A DNA stretch of 38,188 nucleotides. Origin: Planctomycetota bacterium (GTDB lineage: Bacteria > Planctomycetota > Phycisphaerae > WQYP01). Position 1 is the stretch's first letter. Each line of letters begins with the position of its first letter. Both the position numbers and the translations under genes were made by a program. This document shows, in pieces, positions 17,087 to 26,217 of the stretch. The DNA is taken from contig JAJYFE010000024.1 of assembly GCA_021785435.1 (NCBI GenBank), positions 1-38,188 of the forward strand. The letters run 5' to 3'. The notes beneath the pieces were generated by a model. The model had not been told where the DNA came from. It saw nothing but the letters and a program-made list of their open reading frames with translations, and searched no databases.

Positions 17087-20000
17087 TCAACCGCCCCTGC
17101 TCCCGAGTACTAAGATGCCGAACTTTCCAGGATTTTTGCTGGGATAGATACCGCCGAAAATTCCGAGCGCCAACGGATCTGGCTGTCTGGGGTTGTTAAT
17201 GTGGTTGATAGTTGCTGCGATTCCAATGCAATCGCCGGACCGCGGTGGGCGTCGCGCCCCTAAGGTCGTCCAGGGAACCGCGGCTTCGTAAACCAAGCTT
17301 CGTCCGCGGTGGATCACGGCGAGCGGCAAGGCGCCGGCTGGAATCGGACCAATCGGAAATCTCATCCTATCGAAGGTGATCGTGCGATACGCCTGGGGAC
17401 CATCTTTCGTCAGCGCCAACGTGAGCTCACTGTAGCGTCGCCGCGAACCCCTGTCGGCCACTAAATTGCCGGTTTTCACAACTGTTTTGTACGGATCCAG
17501 GTCGAACCCCAATTGAAGGCAATCCCCTCTCCACGTATCGTATCCAGTGTACGGTTGACAGTATGTGCTTTCATGAACTTTATAGGCCAGATACAGCGCG
17601 GCGGCGTTCCAAGCATAGCGCGCCGTCGCTGAAAGGTCTGCCGTACCGGTATAGAATTGCGGCGAGCGCACCACCCATTTTCGCCCGCGAAGTTTCACCG
17701 GTGGAACTCTCCGCCATGGCGCCAGGTCACCGTCAATCCGGAGCGCCGTGTGGAGGTACGGAGCCTGCCAGAAATTGACCGGGAAGCTATGTGTAAACCG
17801 ATATCCATCCACACCCGCCAACACCAAGGCCGCGTGGTACATCCTGGCGCGGCGCAGTTTCCTTCCCTTAAGCGCGGCGATGAACGACCACGATTTATCT
17901 GCCTCTACGTGAAACGGAGCTTCAACCGAACTGCCGGCGACGCCGCGTAACGCCAAGTCCAGTGTCCCCGCGCATTTGCCGCCGACGACGTCGGCCAACG
18001 TGATATCCAGAGCTGGGGTACCCTTGATAAATCCCGGGCGCACACAGAGATGGAGAGGACGTTTGATACACAACAGCACGCCGTCAACGCCAATCACGGC
18101 AGTTCGAGTTTGGAGTGTCGCTACAAGGCCGTAGCTCCCCGGCACCGCGTGGGCGGGAATGGACAGTCTGTAGCGAAAGGTTTGACGGCCGCCGGCCGGC
18201 AATGAAACGGGGTATTCCATCGGCTTAGCGCCCAACGGTGTGTCGGGTGCTAACGTAATCACGCCCCGCACCGGCCGGCCCCGGTGCGAGCTTAGCTCGC
18301 CGATGATTGTCACTCTGCCGCCGGGATATCCAGTCACGTGGTGATGCTGAAAGCGGATAGTCGGCCCGGCCGCGTTTCCCCACATCGCGAGGGATACCCC
18401 TTTCACATAGGTCGGTTCGCCAGTCAAATGCAGTTTTAACGTTCCACCGACAGATCGAACCGTATGCCCATTGCCCATCCAGTCGTAGACCGTAACCCGC
18501 CTGGTTCCCACAGGCAACGATACGGAATGCCGCTGCGCACCATACTTCCACAAAGCGAGGATAACCTCCTTACCGCGCCGATAGGCATAGCCGAGCGTAT
18601 CACCGCCGAGCCACTGAATCGCCCTAACCGGCCGGTACCCCGTCAGCAAGAACGTCATGGCGGCGTAAGCCGGAGCGGCAGGCTTCGGGCCAACTTTATC
18701 CGGATACCAGGCCACATGCGGCGTGAGATTGTAGTAGAGGCCATAGTCGCCGCCAGGCCCTCCGGGGAAATCGACGAGGTAAAACGCGTAATTGCACTGG
18801 AAACCTTCCCCCAACATAATAAGATTCTCTCTCACCAACCCCTGCGCCAGATCCAGCTCTCGACTCTCGTGCCCATCGGTAGAAAACCCCTGTTCGGTTC
18901 CAATCATGGGAAGGTGCTTGCCCGTGTACTTGTAAATAGCACGCCGGATGGTCCTGACGGCCTGCACCAGACCGCTCTTCTCCGGGGGAAAACTCGCGTA
19001 GGGGTGAACCGAAAAACCATCCAGATATTTGCCCAACCCTTCCTTCAGCAGCCGAATAGTGGCGCCCACGTCGGGAACGGCTCCGCCGAACGTCGGCCCG
19101 AATACCACGGCTTTTGGATCGGTGGCATGGAGTGCCTGGTAGGCAATTTTATAGATGCGTATCAGTTGCGCATCGGTTCCCTTAAATCCCCAGGGATAAT
19201 CCGGCTCCCAAGTGACCTGGTAAATGTGCCAGCCCCCCCGCCGGTTCGCGAAAATCCTCCCCACCTGCCGACAGTAGGCAGCCCAAGCCGCCTGCCCCTC
19301 CGGCGTCAATGCTGCGGTGCCACTGCCACGTGTCTGTGCAATCGTGGCCCAACGCGGCGGACTCGCGTAAAGGCTTAATATTGGCGCGTACACTTTCCAT
19401 TGCTTGGAACCGCCGACATTTTGGCTCCCAGCCCACCGCAGCTGGCTCCGGAGGAAAGCCAACCGGGCAGGCAGCCCTCCCGCCTTCTTCGCTGCCGCCA
19501 GGCTCGCCGCGAATTGACCGGCCCGGTGTGGCTCCATCTGGCCCCAGTCGCATCCCCCCCCTACCAGCCGATCCCCCAAATATGGCAGAACATCCGCATC
19601 AGCCGTGCCAGAAATGCCAAAAAAGCTGTCTCTGAAGGGTAAAAATGGTCGCTTCGCGGGGTCCGGTACAATGCAATACGTCAGATAGCCCGCCGGGCGG
19701 GATCCCACGCGCGGCAGTGTCACACCATCGGACAACCGGACATACACGCGATAAAAACCAAGCCGCTGGCTCGGGGCGGCGATCCCGGCCGTCCAATTGC
19801 CGTGCGCGTCCGCCGCCACGCTCATACTTTCTCGGCGTACCAAATGGCCGTTGGCTCCGACAATCTTGATAAGCACGCGCAGATTTTTCTTTAGCGGCTT
19901 ATCCCCGCGCACGTGCAGGACCAAGCGGACCGGCTCGCCGAAACTAAAAGTCCCCGTCGCAGGATGCGTGGTATCGGCTTGCAAGCTAACGCCTTGAGCG

Positions 20001-20749
20001 TCCAAAAGCTGGGCGGGCAAAAACGCCGTGTCTGAAATGCGAACCTCATCGATAATTCCAGGAAAGCAAGCACTATCTGAGGCGATGGGGTACCCGCGCC
20101 CGATCGTCGCGGCACCGTCGCTTTTCCCGACAAAGTGGGGAAATGCGCCCGTCGCGACCGGTAATCCGTTTACGTAAAGCTTGGCGGTGGCACCGTCGTA
20201 GGTAGCCGCCACGTCATAATTGACGCCCGTTTTAAACTTCACGGGCGCCTTGGCGACACAGACCCCATGGAGGTAAAGCGCTAGACCATTGGAAATCCCC
20301 CGCCCCGTGTCGTACAGAGCGAAAACGACGCGGCTGCCCTGAAAGATCACTTTGGCGCCCGCCACCGGCGTTGAAGTTAACCGAATGGACGCCTCAATGG
20401 TAAATTTTCCACCGATCAAGCCCTTGGCGGCGGGTCCAGCGAAGAGTATTCCCCCCTGTGCACCGATCCGGACAGCAAAGTGGTTCGCCGCACCAGTTCG
20501 CGGAACCACCTTGTTAAATGGCGTATTCACGTAAATCGGCGAACCAATGGGCACTCCGATGCGATTGTGACCCGAGGAATCGTCCACGAATCTAAGCGGT
20601 TGTCCGTTCACCACCGCTCTTCCGCCATCGCTCTCAAAACGCCAATACCCGACTGAGGCGCCTTGTAAGCGGGCCGAGAGGATCAACATCGCAGCTGTCG
20701 CCAAGAAGGTCAGGTTGTTCCGTAGCCGGCCCGGACCACGTGAAGACAT
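17087..20749 (-). CDS. Large secreted multidomain protein: N-terminal LamG-like domain, central clan-A (GH39-like) barrel, C-terminal CBM9-like domain
   Basis: Start ATG 20749 (MSSRGPGRLRNNLTFLATAAMLILSARLQGA) with GGAG 7 nt upstream. LamG-like GKFTIEASIRLTS...AKLYVNGLPVATG; barrel-like FSVHPYASFPPEKSG and MIGTEQGFS; CBM9-like LRIDGDLAPWRRVPPV...ARYAWNAAALYLAYKVHE. Confidence 0.75.
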   Translation of the reverse strand: MSSRGPGRLRNNLTFLATAAMLILSARLQGASVGYWRFESDGGRAVVNGQPLRFVDDSSGHNRIGVPIGSPIYVNTPFNKVVPRTGAANHFAVRIGAQGGILFAGPAAKGLIGGKFTIEASIRLTSTPVAGAKVIFQGSRVVFALYDTGRGISNGLALYLHGVCVAKAPVKFKTGVNYDVAATYDGATAKLYVNGLPVATGAFPHFVGKSDGAATIGRGYPIASDSACFPGIIDEVRISDTAFLPAQLLDAQGVSLQADTTHPATGTFSFGEPVRLVLHVRGDKPLKKNLRVLIKIVGANGHLVRRESMSVAADAHGNWTAGIAAPSQRLGFYRVYVRLSDGVTLPRVGSRPAGYLTYCIVPDPAKRPFLPFRDSFFGISGTADADVLPYLGDRLVGGGCDWGQMEPHRAGQFAASLAAAKKAGGLPARLAFLRSQLRWAGSQNVGGSKQWKVYAPILSLYASPPRWATIAQTRGSGTAALTPEGQAAWAAYCRQVGRIFANRRGGWHIYQVTWEPDYPWGFKGTDAQLIRIYKIAYQALHATDPKAVVFGPTFGGAVPDVGATIRLLKEGLGKYLDGFSVHPYASFPPEKSGLVQAVRTIRRAIYKYTGKHLPMIGTEQGFSTDGHESRELDLAQGLVRENLIMLGEGFQCNYAFYLVDFPGGPGGDYGLYYNLTPHVAWYPDKVGPKPAAPAYAAMTFLLTGYRPVRAIQWLGGDTLGYAYRRGKEVILALWKYGAQRHSVSLPVGTRRVTVYDWMGNGHTVRSVGGTLKLHLTGEPTYVKGVSLAMWGNAAGPTIRFQHHHVTGYPGGRVTIIGELSSHRGRPVRGVITLAPDTPLGAKPMEYPVSLPAGGRQTFRYRLSIPAHAVPGSYGLVATLQTRTAVIGVDGVLLCIKRPLHLCVRPGFIKGTPALDITLADVVGGKCAGTLDLALRGVAGSSVEAPFHVEADKSWSFIAALKGRKLRRARMYHAALVLAGVDGYRFTHSFPVNFWQAPYLHTALRIDGDLAPWRRVPPVKLRGRKWVVRSPQFYTGTADLSATARYAWNAAALYLAYKVHESTYCQPYTGYDTWRGDCLQLGFDLDPYKTVVKTGNLVADRGSRRRYSELTLALTKDGPQAYRTITFDRMRFPIGPIPAGALPLAVIHRGRSLVYEAAVPWTTLGARRPPRSGDCIGIAATINHINNPRQPDPLALGIFGGIYPSKNPGKFGILVLGSRGG

Positions 20750-20858
20750 TGGGGTTCTCCTTGCTGGTCTCCCTTTTTCGCCCGAACCGACCACCGTGCC
20801 GATGGCGATCACTGGCTACCGGTATGCCAAGTTGGCTATTGTTGTCGGCCACGCGAGA

Positions 20859-22031
20859 TCACCACGCACCACCCGTGCCAAGAAGCGCCTTGGCAGCGGT
20901 GGCGGGGTTCACCGTGCGCACCGGCGTCATGCAGGTGTCAAACGGCGGAGCCAGCGTACGAATCTGTGGCGAGTAGGCGTCGTAGTAAGCACCCCCAAGC
21001 CCCACTTGGCTGGTGTCCGTGGTTCCGTTGACCACACCTGTAGCGGTGGTGTAGGTGAAAATGTTGTCGCCGTTCTGGCCCACGTAGGGCGAAGTTTCCC
21101 ACGTCACGTGATCATCGCCGAAGCCGACGTTCTGGCCATTCCCGGCGTGATTACCGGAGTTGTAGATATACGGACCATACGTGTTGGCGGTGGGTAGAGT
21201 GGTGGTGATGCGCTGGTAAATGCCCTCCCCCGGCCCATCACCTCCAATTAGAAACGGTCCTCCGGTGGCGTCCGCCGGCGCCATGTCGCTGACCAGCGGA
21301 ACCTCGCTGGTGGCGCCATTGGTAGTCCAGTACAGGCCAGGCAGCGAGGACATGCCCCCTTCCCATGGCCATGGGAAAGCAAAGGAATAACTCAGCCCCT
21401 CACCACTCTGGTTGTAGACGCCGGTCCCCGATAGCAATTTCGGAGGTATGCCGCCGAAGTTGGCATTGTAGTATCGCGGCGCCCCCGCCCAAGGTATTTC
21501 GTACTCCGCCGAAGCACCTGCCCCACCACCGATGGCATCCGACGGGCAGATAAAGCTGGCCGGGCTCGTATAGCCCTGCAGCACCATGCACCATATCCCG
21601 CCCGTCGGAACCACGTTGTCCGCTTTGATGTACCACCCCTGCACGATCGACATCGCCGTGGGCGGAGTATGGTACTCGTAGCCGGGATAACCGCTCATCG
21701 GTGGGTTGGAGTATACACTCCAGCCGGGCGTGGTCATCACCCCCACCGGCAGCACGCCGTTGTTGCTCTGGCCGTACGTGATCATCGACTGGATGATCCC
21801 GCGGATGTTGGCCATGCAGACGGCCCGGTTGGCCAGCTCGCGGGCTTTGGCCAAGGCTGGCAGCAGGATTGAAACGAGAATCGCGATGATCGAGATGACC
21901 ACCAGCAGCTCAATCAGCGTAAAACCGCGGTTTCTGGTTTCCGGTTTCCGGTTCCTGGTCAGCAACGTGGCGCACATGGACAAAACCACTCCCAAAATTC
22001 CGCCTTGGTTCTTTGTTTTTCCGCCTTTCAT
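20859..22031 (-). CDS. Prepilin-type N-terminal cleavage/methylation protein (DUF1559 / H-X9-DG-like), module 2
   Basis: [60 protein letters not shown]-terminus nearly matches the module 1 paralog ([18 protein letters not shown]). RBS AAGGAG 6 nt before ATG. Confidence 0.92.
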   Translation of the reverse strand: MKGGKTKNQGGILGVVLSMCATLLTRNRKPETRNRGFTLIELLVVISIIAILVSILLPALAKARELANRAVCMANIRGIIQSMITYGQSNNGVLPVGVMTTPGWSVYSNPPMSGYPGYEYHTPPTAMSIVQGWYIKADNVVPTGGIWCMVLQGYTSPASFICPSDAIGGGAGASAEYEIPWAGAPRYYNANFGGIPPKLLSGTGVYNQSGEGLSYSFAFPWPWEGGMSSLPGLYWTTNGATSEVPLVSDMAPADATGGPFLIGGDGPGEGIYQRITTTLPTANTYGPYIYNSGNHAGNGQNVGFGDDHVTWETSPYVGQNGDNIFTYTTATGVVNGTTDTSQVGLGGAYYDAYSPQIRTLAPPFDTCMTPVRTVNPATAAKALLGTGGAW

Positions 22032-22374
22032 GTGGATCTCCTTAAAAAAGGGCCTTTAAACATCACAACTACGCTGATTTCACGGATCGACGGAGAAACC
22101 CAACCTTGTCCGTGCCATCCGTGTGATCCCCGCCGCGGCGGGTAAACGGTGGTTCTGGTTTTTCGTGTCCCCCGCGGCTCATCATTCCTCTTCCGCATGC
22201 GCCTTCGGGTGATCCAGTGTTGTTCGGTTCACCGCGTTGAAACGCGGTGCTTGCTATTTCGCTCTTTCTGCACCACAAAAACCAAGCCCCTATAAACTAA
22301 AACCCGTCCATATCGGTTCACCGCGCTAAAGGTCGCCGCAGCGACTCTACGACACGGTGCTCACAATTCCGTAT

Positions 22375-22507
22375 CTCACGGTCAGCCCTGGCGACTAAAC
22401 TGCGCCGCGAAGGCCGCGAAAATCACACTTCAACCATCTCCCTGTCCGCCATCCGGGTTTCCTTCGCGCTCTCCGCGGCGCGGTTTAGTCGCCGCGGCGA
22501 CCGTGAG
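22375..22507. repeat. Large imperfect inverted repeat spanning the 3' end of the module 2 regulator, containing GGCGACTAAAC/GTTTAGTCGCC termini
   Basis: Arm 22375-22420 versus reverse complement of 22463-22507; exact inner match GGCGACTAAAC (22390-22400) / GTTTAGTCGCC (22483-22493). Confidence 0.85.
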
Positions 22508-23589
22508 CTATCCTCCGGTTCCACCAACTCATGCGGGAGCAGCACCGGCGCTTCCGGCACCGGCTCGTGCCGCATCAGTTTCAACAGCGCCGCCCCGGCC
22601 GTCCGGGCGTAGCCATCGGGATCAAACTCCAGTTTCACCACCGGAAACGGGCAGACCATGCCCGAACCATGGTTAAAGTGCGTCACCACCAGCAGATCCT
22701 CCGGCACGCGGATACCCAGCTGCAAAATGGCCATCGTTGCGCCGGGAAAAAGATTGTCGTTGCAAATCAGCAGCGCGTCCGGTTTCTCCCGCCCTTCCGC
22801 CCAGATCGCCCGGAATTCCTCCCAACCCGCCTCCGGGGCGCAGGGAATGCGGCTGCGGCGAATCCAACGCTCGTTAACCGCCACCCCGGCGGCCCCCAGC
22901 GTCGCCCGAAAATTCTCCACAAATCCCGCCTGCCGATCCGCTGGCCAGCGGTATTCCATCAGGGCGATGCGCCGCCGGCCATGGCCAAGCAAATAATCAA
23001 CCCCCGTCCGCACCAGCGCGGTGGAGTCCCAAATCACGCGGCGCGTGCACTTTTCGCTTGGTCCCACCACGGGAACCCGCTGCTTTTCCAACGCCCCGTA
23101 CCATTGGGGAAAAGTCTGGTCGGGCGCGAACGCCACCACGCCGCTAAGCCGGCGGCTCTCGATGGCCTCCAGAAACTCCGTGCAGGTAAGCCGGCGGCGA
23201 ACCGCATCGCGCGGGCGCAGATGGCCGGCGTACAAACGGGCGGCGGTCTGGTTTTCACGCAGAAACCGCACTACCTGCTGCGGGGCCCGGCGGTAGAAAT
23301 ACGAAGTCTGTGGATCCGAAATATCTTCTTCCACCAGCACGCCGACGTGTTGGACTTTCGTCAGGTCGCGGACATACGTGCCGCTGCCGGTACGGCGTTC
23401 AATCAGGCCTTCCGCCTCCAGCACGCTTAAGGATTCACGCACGCTGGGCGAGCTGACACCGAAACGTTTGGCGATGGCCGCGATGGAGGGCAATTGTTGG
23501 CCCGGCTGGTACTGGGCGAATATTTCATCGCGCAAACGCTGGCTGATTTGCTGCGAGACACTCGGCCTCTGTAACGTGTCATTCGTCAT
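22423..23589 (-). CDS. GntR-family regulator with LacI/GalR-type sensor domain, module 2 (paralog of 10325..11476)
   Basis: wHTH PSIAAIAKRFGVSSPSVRESLSVLEAEGLIERRTGSGTYVRD. Same VQHVGVLVEEDISDPQTSYFYRRAPQQVVRFL segment as the module 1 regulator. Confidence 0.92.
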   Translation of the reverse strand: MTNDTLQRPSVSQQISQRLRDEIFAQYQPGQQLPSIAAIAKRFGVSSPSVRESLSVLEAEGLIERRTGSGTYVRDLTKVQHVGVLVEEDISDPQTSYFYRRAPQQVVRFLRENQTAARLYAGHLRPRDAVRRRLTCTEFLEAIESRRLSGVVAFAPDQTFPQWYGALEKQRVPVVGPSEKCTRRVIWDSTALVRTGVDYLLGHGRRRIALMEYRWPADRQAGFVENFRATLGAAGVAVNERWIRRSRIPCAPEAGWEEFRAIWAEGREKPDALLICNDNLFPGATMAILQLGIRVPEDLLVVTHFNHGSGMVCPFPVVKLEFDPDGYARTAGAALLKLMRHEPVPEAPVLLPHELVEPEDSSRSPRRLNRAAESAKETRMADREMVEV

Positions 23590-23610
23590 AGCGAGGGCCT
23601 TACAGCTCCA

Positions 23611-23770
23611 TTATAATTACTGCCACCAAGTTTACAAGTTGCTTGGCAACTTATCACATCCTACCCACATACAAAAAGAAAGTCAAGGCCACATAATCAC
23701 CGCCATCGTATTAACAAGTTGCTTGGCAGCTTGGGTTATGGTAACCCCGCACGAAAATAAAGTCAAGCCA
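23611..23770. promoter_or_regulatory. Two tandem ~80-bp promoter/operator units upstream of the module 2 regulator
   Basis: AAGTTGCTTGGCAACTT (23636-23652) and AAGTTGCTTGGCAGCTT (23716-23732) exactly 80 bp apart. AGTCAAGG/AGTCAAGC blocks (23681, 23761) are also 80 bp apart. Minus strand TTGACT-N17-TAGGAT and TTGACT-N17-TACCAT. Confidence 0.75.
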
Positions 23771-23923
23771 ATTCCATAGGACTTTTTAACCAATTTATTC
23801 TACTTTCAGGCGCATCGCACGTCACGCCGCAGCCGCCTGCCATGGCGAATGATGGACAAGAATATCTTAAATGTGCCATCACCGTGCCGAACAGGATGGT
23901 GGATGTCACCCTTGCGCGGTCCG

Positions 23924-25699
23924 TCATACCCTGGGTGTAACCGGCTTGGCGGGAACCTCGCTGAATATGTCCGGCAAAATCTTGCGCGTTTCTTCGCGCA
24001 AAAAGCCTATAACCTGCTGGGTATGTTCAAAGCCCAGCGTGCGTTGCGCCACCTGACGTGCGTGCCGGGCATTCATGCTGCGGATGACCTTTTTAATTTC
24101 GGGGATATGCTGCGGCGCCACGGAAAACTGGCGCAACCCCAGACCGACCAGCAGCAAGGTGAAATCGGGGTCTCCGCCCATTTCTCCGCACAGCGAGATG
24201 GCTCGGCGCCGGCTGCGGGCGGACCAGATCACATTCTTAATCAGCCGCAGGACGGCGGGATTGGCGGCGCTGTAAAGCGAGGCCACGCGCTGATTGCCGC
24301 GATCCACCGCCAACGTATATTGAATCAGGTCGTTGGTGCCGATGGACAGAAAATCACAGTCCCGGACATACGGCTTGGGCAGCAGAGCGGTGGACGGCAC
24401 TTCCACCATCATTCCGACCCGCAGATGCGGATTGTAGGGGATATTTTGCTCGTCCAACTCCTCCATCGTGTCCTTGAGGACCATTTTCGCCTGGCGCAAC
24501 TCCAGGGGTGTGGAAATCAGGGGAAACATCAGCCGCAGATCCCCCCGCGTGCTGGCCCGCAGGATCGCCCGCAATTGCGTCTTGAAGATACGCAGATTAC
24601 CCAGACACAAGCGAATCGAACGGAAGCCCAGAAAGGGATTGGCTTCCGGAACCTGGTCCTGAAACGGCGAGTATTTATCCGCGCCCAGATCCAGGGTGCG
24701 GATGACCACCGGGCGCTGGCCCATGCACTGCAACACGCGGCAGTAGGCCGCATAATGATCTTCCTCCGTTGGTTCATGCCCTCCGGCCAGGTAGAGAAAT
24801 TCCGTGCGATACAGACCGATACCCATAGCCCCCTTGGCCAGCGCGGTATCGACTTCATGCGGGAACTCAATGTTGCCAAACAATTTGATGTCCACGCCGT
24901 CCTTGGTGCGGGCGGGCAGATGACGCATGGAATCCAACTGGGTGCGGTACTGCACCTGCCGCTGTTCGTATTTCTGATGCTCCTCGATGGTGGCGGCATC
25001 CGGATCGATGATCACCACACCGCTGTAACCATTGACCACCAGCACATCGCCAGTGGTTACTTCACGCGTGAGGCTCTCGAGTCCCACCACCGCGGGAATG
25101 CCCAAGGAATTGGCCAGAATGGCGGTATGGCTGGTGCGGCCACCGGCTTCGATAGCGATGCCCCGCACCTTGCTTTTATCCAGCGAAGCGGTTTGGGATG
25201 GGGTTAAATCATGGGCGACGATGATGACGGGTTGATCCGTCGGCTCCAAACGGATTTTTTCCGCCCCCATGAGGTGTTGCAGCAGGCGGCGCTCCAGGTC
25301 GTATATGTCCTTAACCCGCTCGCGGAAATAGGCGTCCGGGTGCTCGGTAAAATGCTTGCCGTACTCGCGTAACGCCCGGCGCACGGCGAATTCGGCGGAG
25401 TGGCCATCCCGTTCAATCCCCTGGCTAAAGGCAGTCTGCAGTTGCGGATCGTTCAGCAAGGCCAGATGAAAATCGAAGATGGCGGCCATCTCCTTGCCCA
25501 GGTTGCGGCGGGTGCGCTCGCGCAGATCTCGCAAATCGTCGCTGGCGGCGGTCAAGGCGGTCCTAAGCCGCTGTTGCTCGGCGGCGACTTCGGCCAACGT
25601 GATGGCCCGCCGCCCAATGCGAATTTCATCATTGTCCAATAACAGGGCTGGACCGATGACGACACCCGTCGAAACGCCAATCCCTTTTTTCAATTCCAT
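23924..25699 (-). CDS. ptsI: Phosphoenolpyruvate-protein phosphotransferase (PTS Enzyme I)
   Basis: 591 aa; active-site region IAIEAGGRTSHTAILANSLGIPAVVG, GIGLYRTEFLYL, SIGTNDLIQYTLAVDRGN, SLCGEMGGDP. Confidence 0.95.
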   Translation of the reverse strand: MELKKGIGVSTGVVIGPALLLDNDEIRIGRRAITLAEVAAEQQRLRTALTAASDDLRDLRERTRRNLGKEMAAIFDFHLALLNDPQLQTAFSQGIERDGHSAEFAVRRALREYGKHFTEHPDAYFRERVKDIYDLERRLLQHLMGAEKIRLEPTDQPVIIVAHDLTPSQTASLDKSKVRGIAIEAGGRTSHTAILANSLGIPAVVGLESLTREVTTGDVLVVNGYSGVVIIDPDAATIEEHQKYEQRQVQYRTQLDSMRHLPARTKDGVDIKLFGNIEFPHEVDTALAKGAMGIGLYRTEFLYLAGGHEPTEEDHYAAYCRVLQCMGQRPVVIRTLDLGADKYSPFQDQVPEANPFLGFRSIRLCLGNLRIFKTQLRAILRASTRGDLRLMFPLISTPLELRQAKMVLKDTMEELDEQNIPYNPHLRVGMMVEVPSTALLPKPYVRDCDFLSIGTNDLIQYTLAVDRGNQRVASLYSAANPAVLRLIKNVIWSARSRRRAISLCGEMGGDPDFTLLLVGLGLRQFSVAPQHIPEIKKVIRSMNARHARQVAQRTLGFEHTQQVIGFLREETRKILPDIFSEVPAKPVTPRV

Positions 25700-25987
25700 A
25701 ACGCATTACCGATGAGCCGGCCGGGCCGGGCGGCCGGCGAAAGGATAGCCGCGTTCGCCAGGCCCTGCGAACTTTGGGCTGCGCCGGCGGCCCCCGCAAT
25801 TCTGGCCGACAGGCGTTACGAAATAATAAATTATCCTAATTGGCGCTGATTATCCAGCGGCGCGGCTTCCGCGCGGATTTTCGGGTGCACGAAAGATTTT
25901 GTGGGGCACGTCGGGGGGGCGGGCGCGGTTTACGCCGGCAGACCAGGTACGGTCAGAGCTGGTACGGTCGGAGCACGGCCGGATCGC

Positions 25988-26047
25988 CGTGGGCGAATAA
26001 ACCAAGCCGCAACCGAAATATATAGTCCCCGGTCCGCACGGAGGCGG
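25988..26047 (-). repeat. Partial, inverted copy of the 75-bp insert element
   Basis: GGGCGAATAAACCAAGCCGCAACCGAAATATATAGTCCCCGGTCCGCACGGAGGCGGA resembles the reverse complement of 2630-2690. Confidence 0.65.
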
Positions 26048-26217
26048 ATCCGCCTCGGCGGACTTGCCGGGGGTGGCGGGGCCGCTGCCGAACAGGCTGC
26101 CCTGATAACGAATAAAATCTTCGCACGGCGCGAAGAAACACGGAGATGGTGATACAGATTTTAGTGGCGAAGCGGACCGGCCCGCCTGCACCAAGCTAAG
26201 TGGAAACGCGGAGTGAA

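Noticed and set aside
23608-23770. CRISPR-like array
   Set aside because: Only two units, diverged over their length, with promoter elements; better explained as tandem promoter/operator duplication.
23849-25207. 452-aa plus-strand ORF
   Set aside because: Antisense shadow of ptsI, which is strongly recognisable on the other strand.
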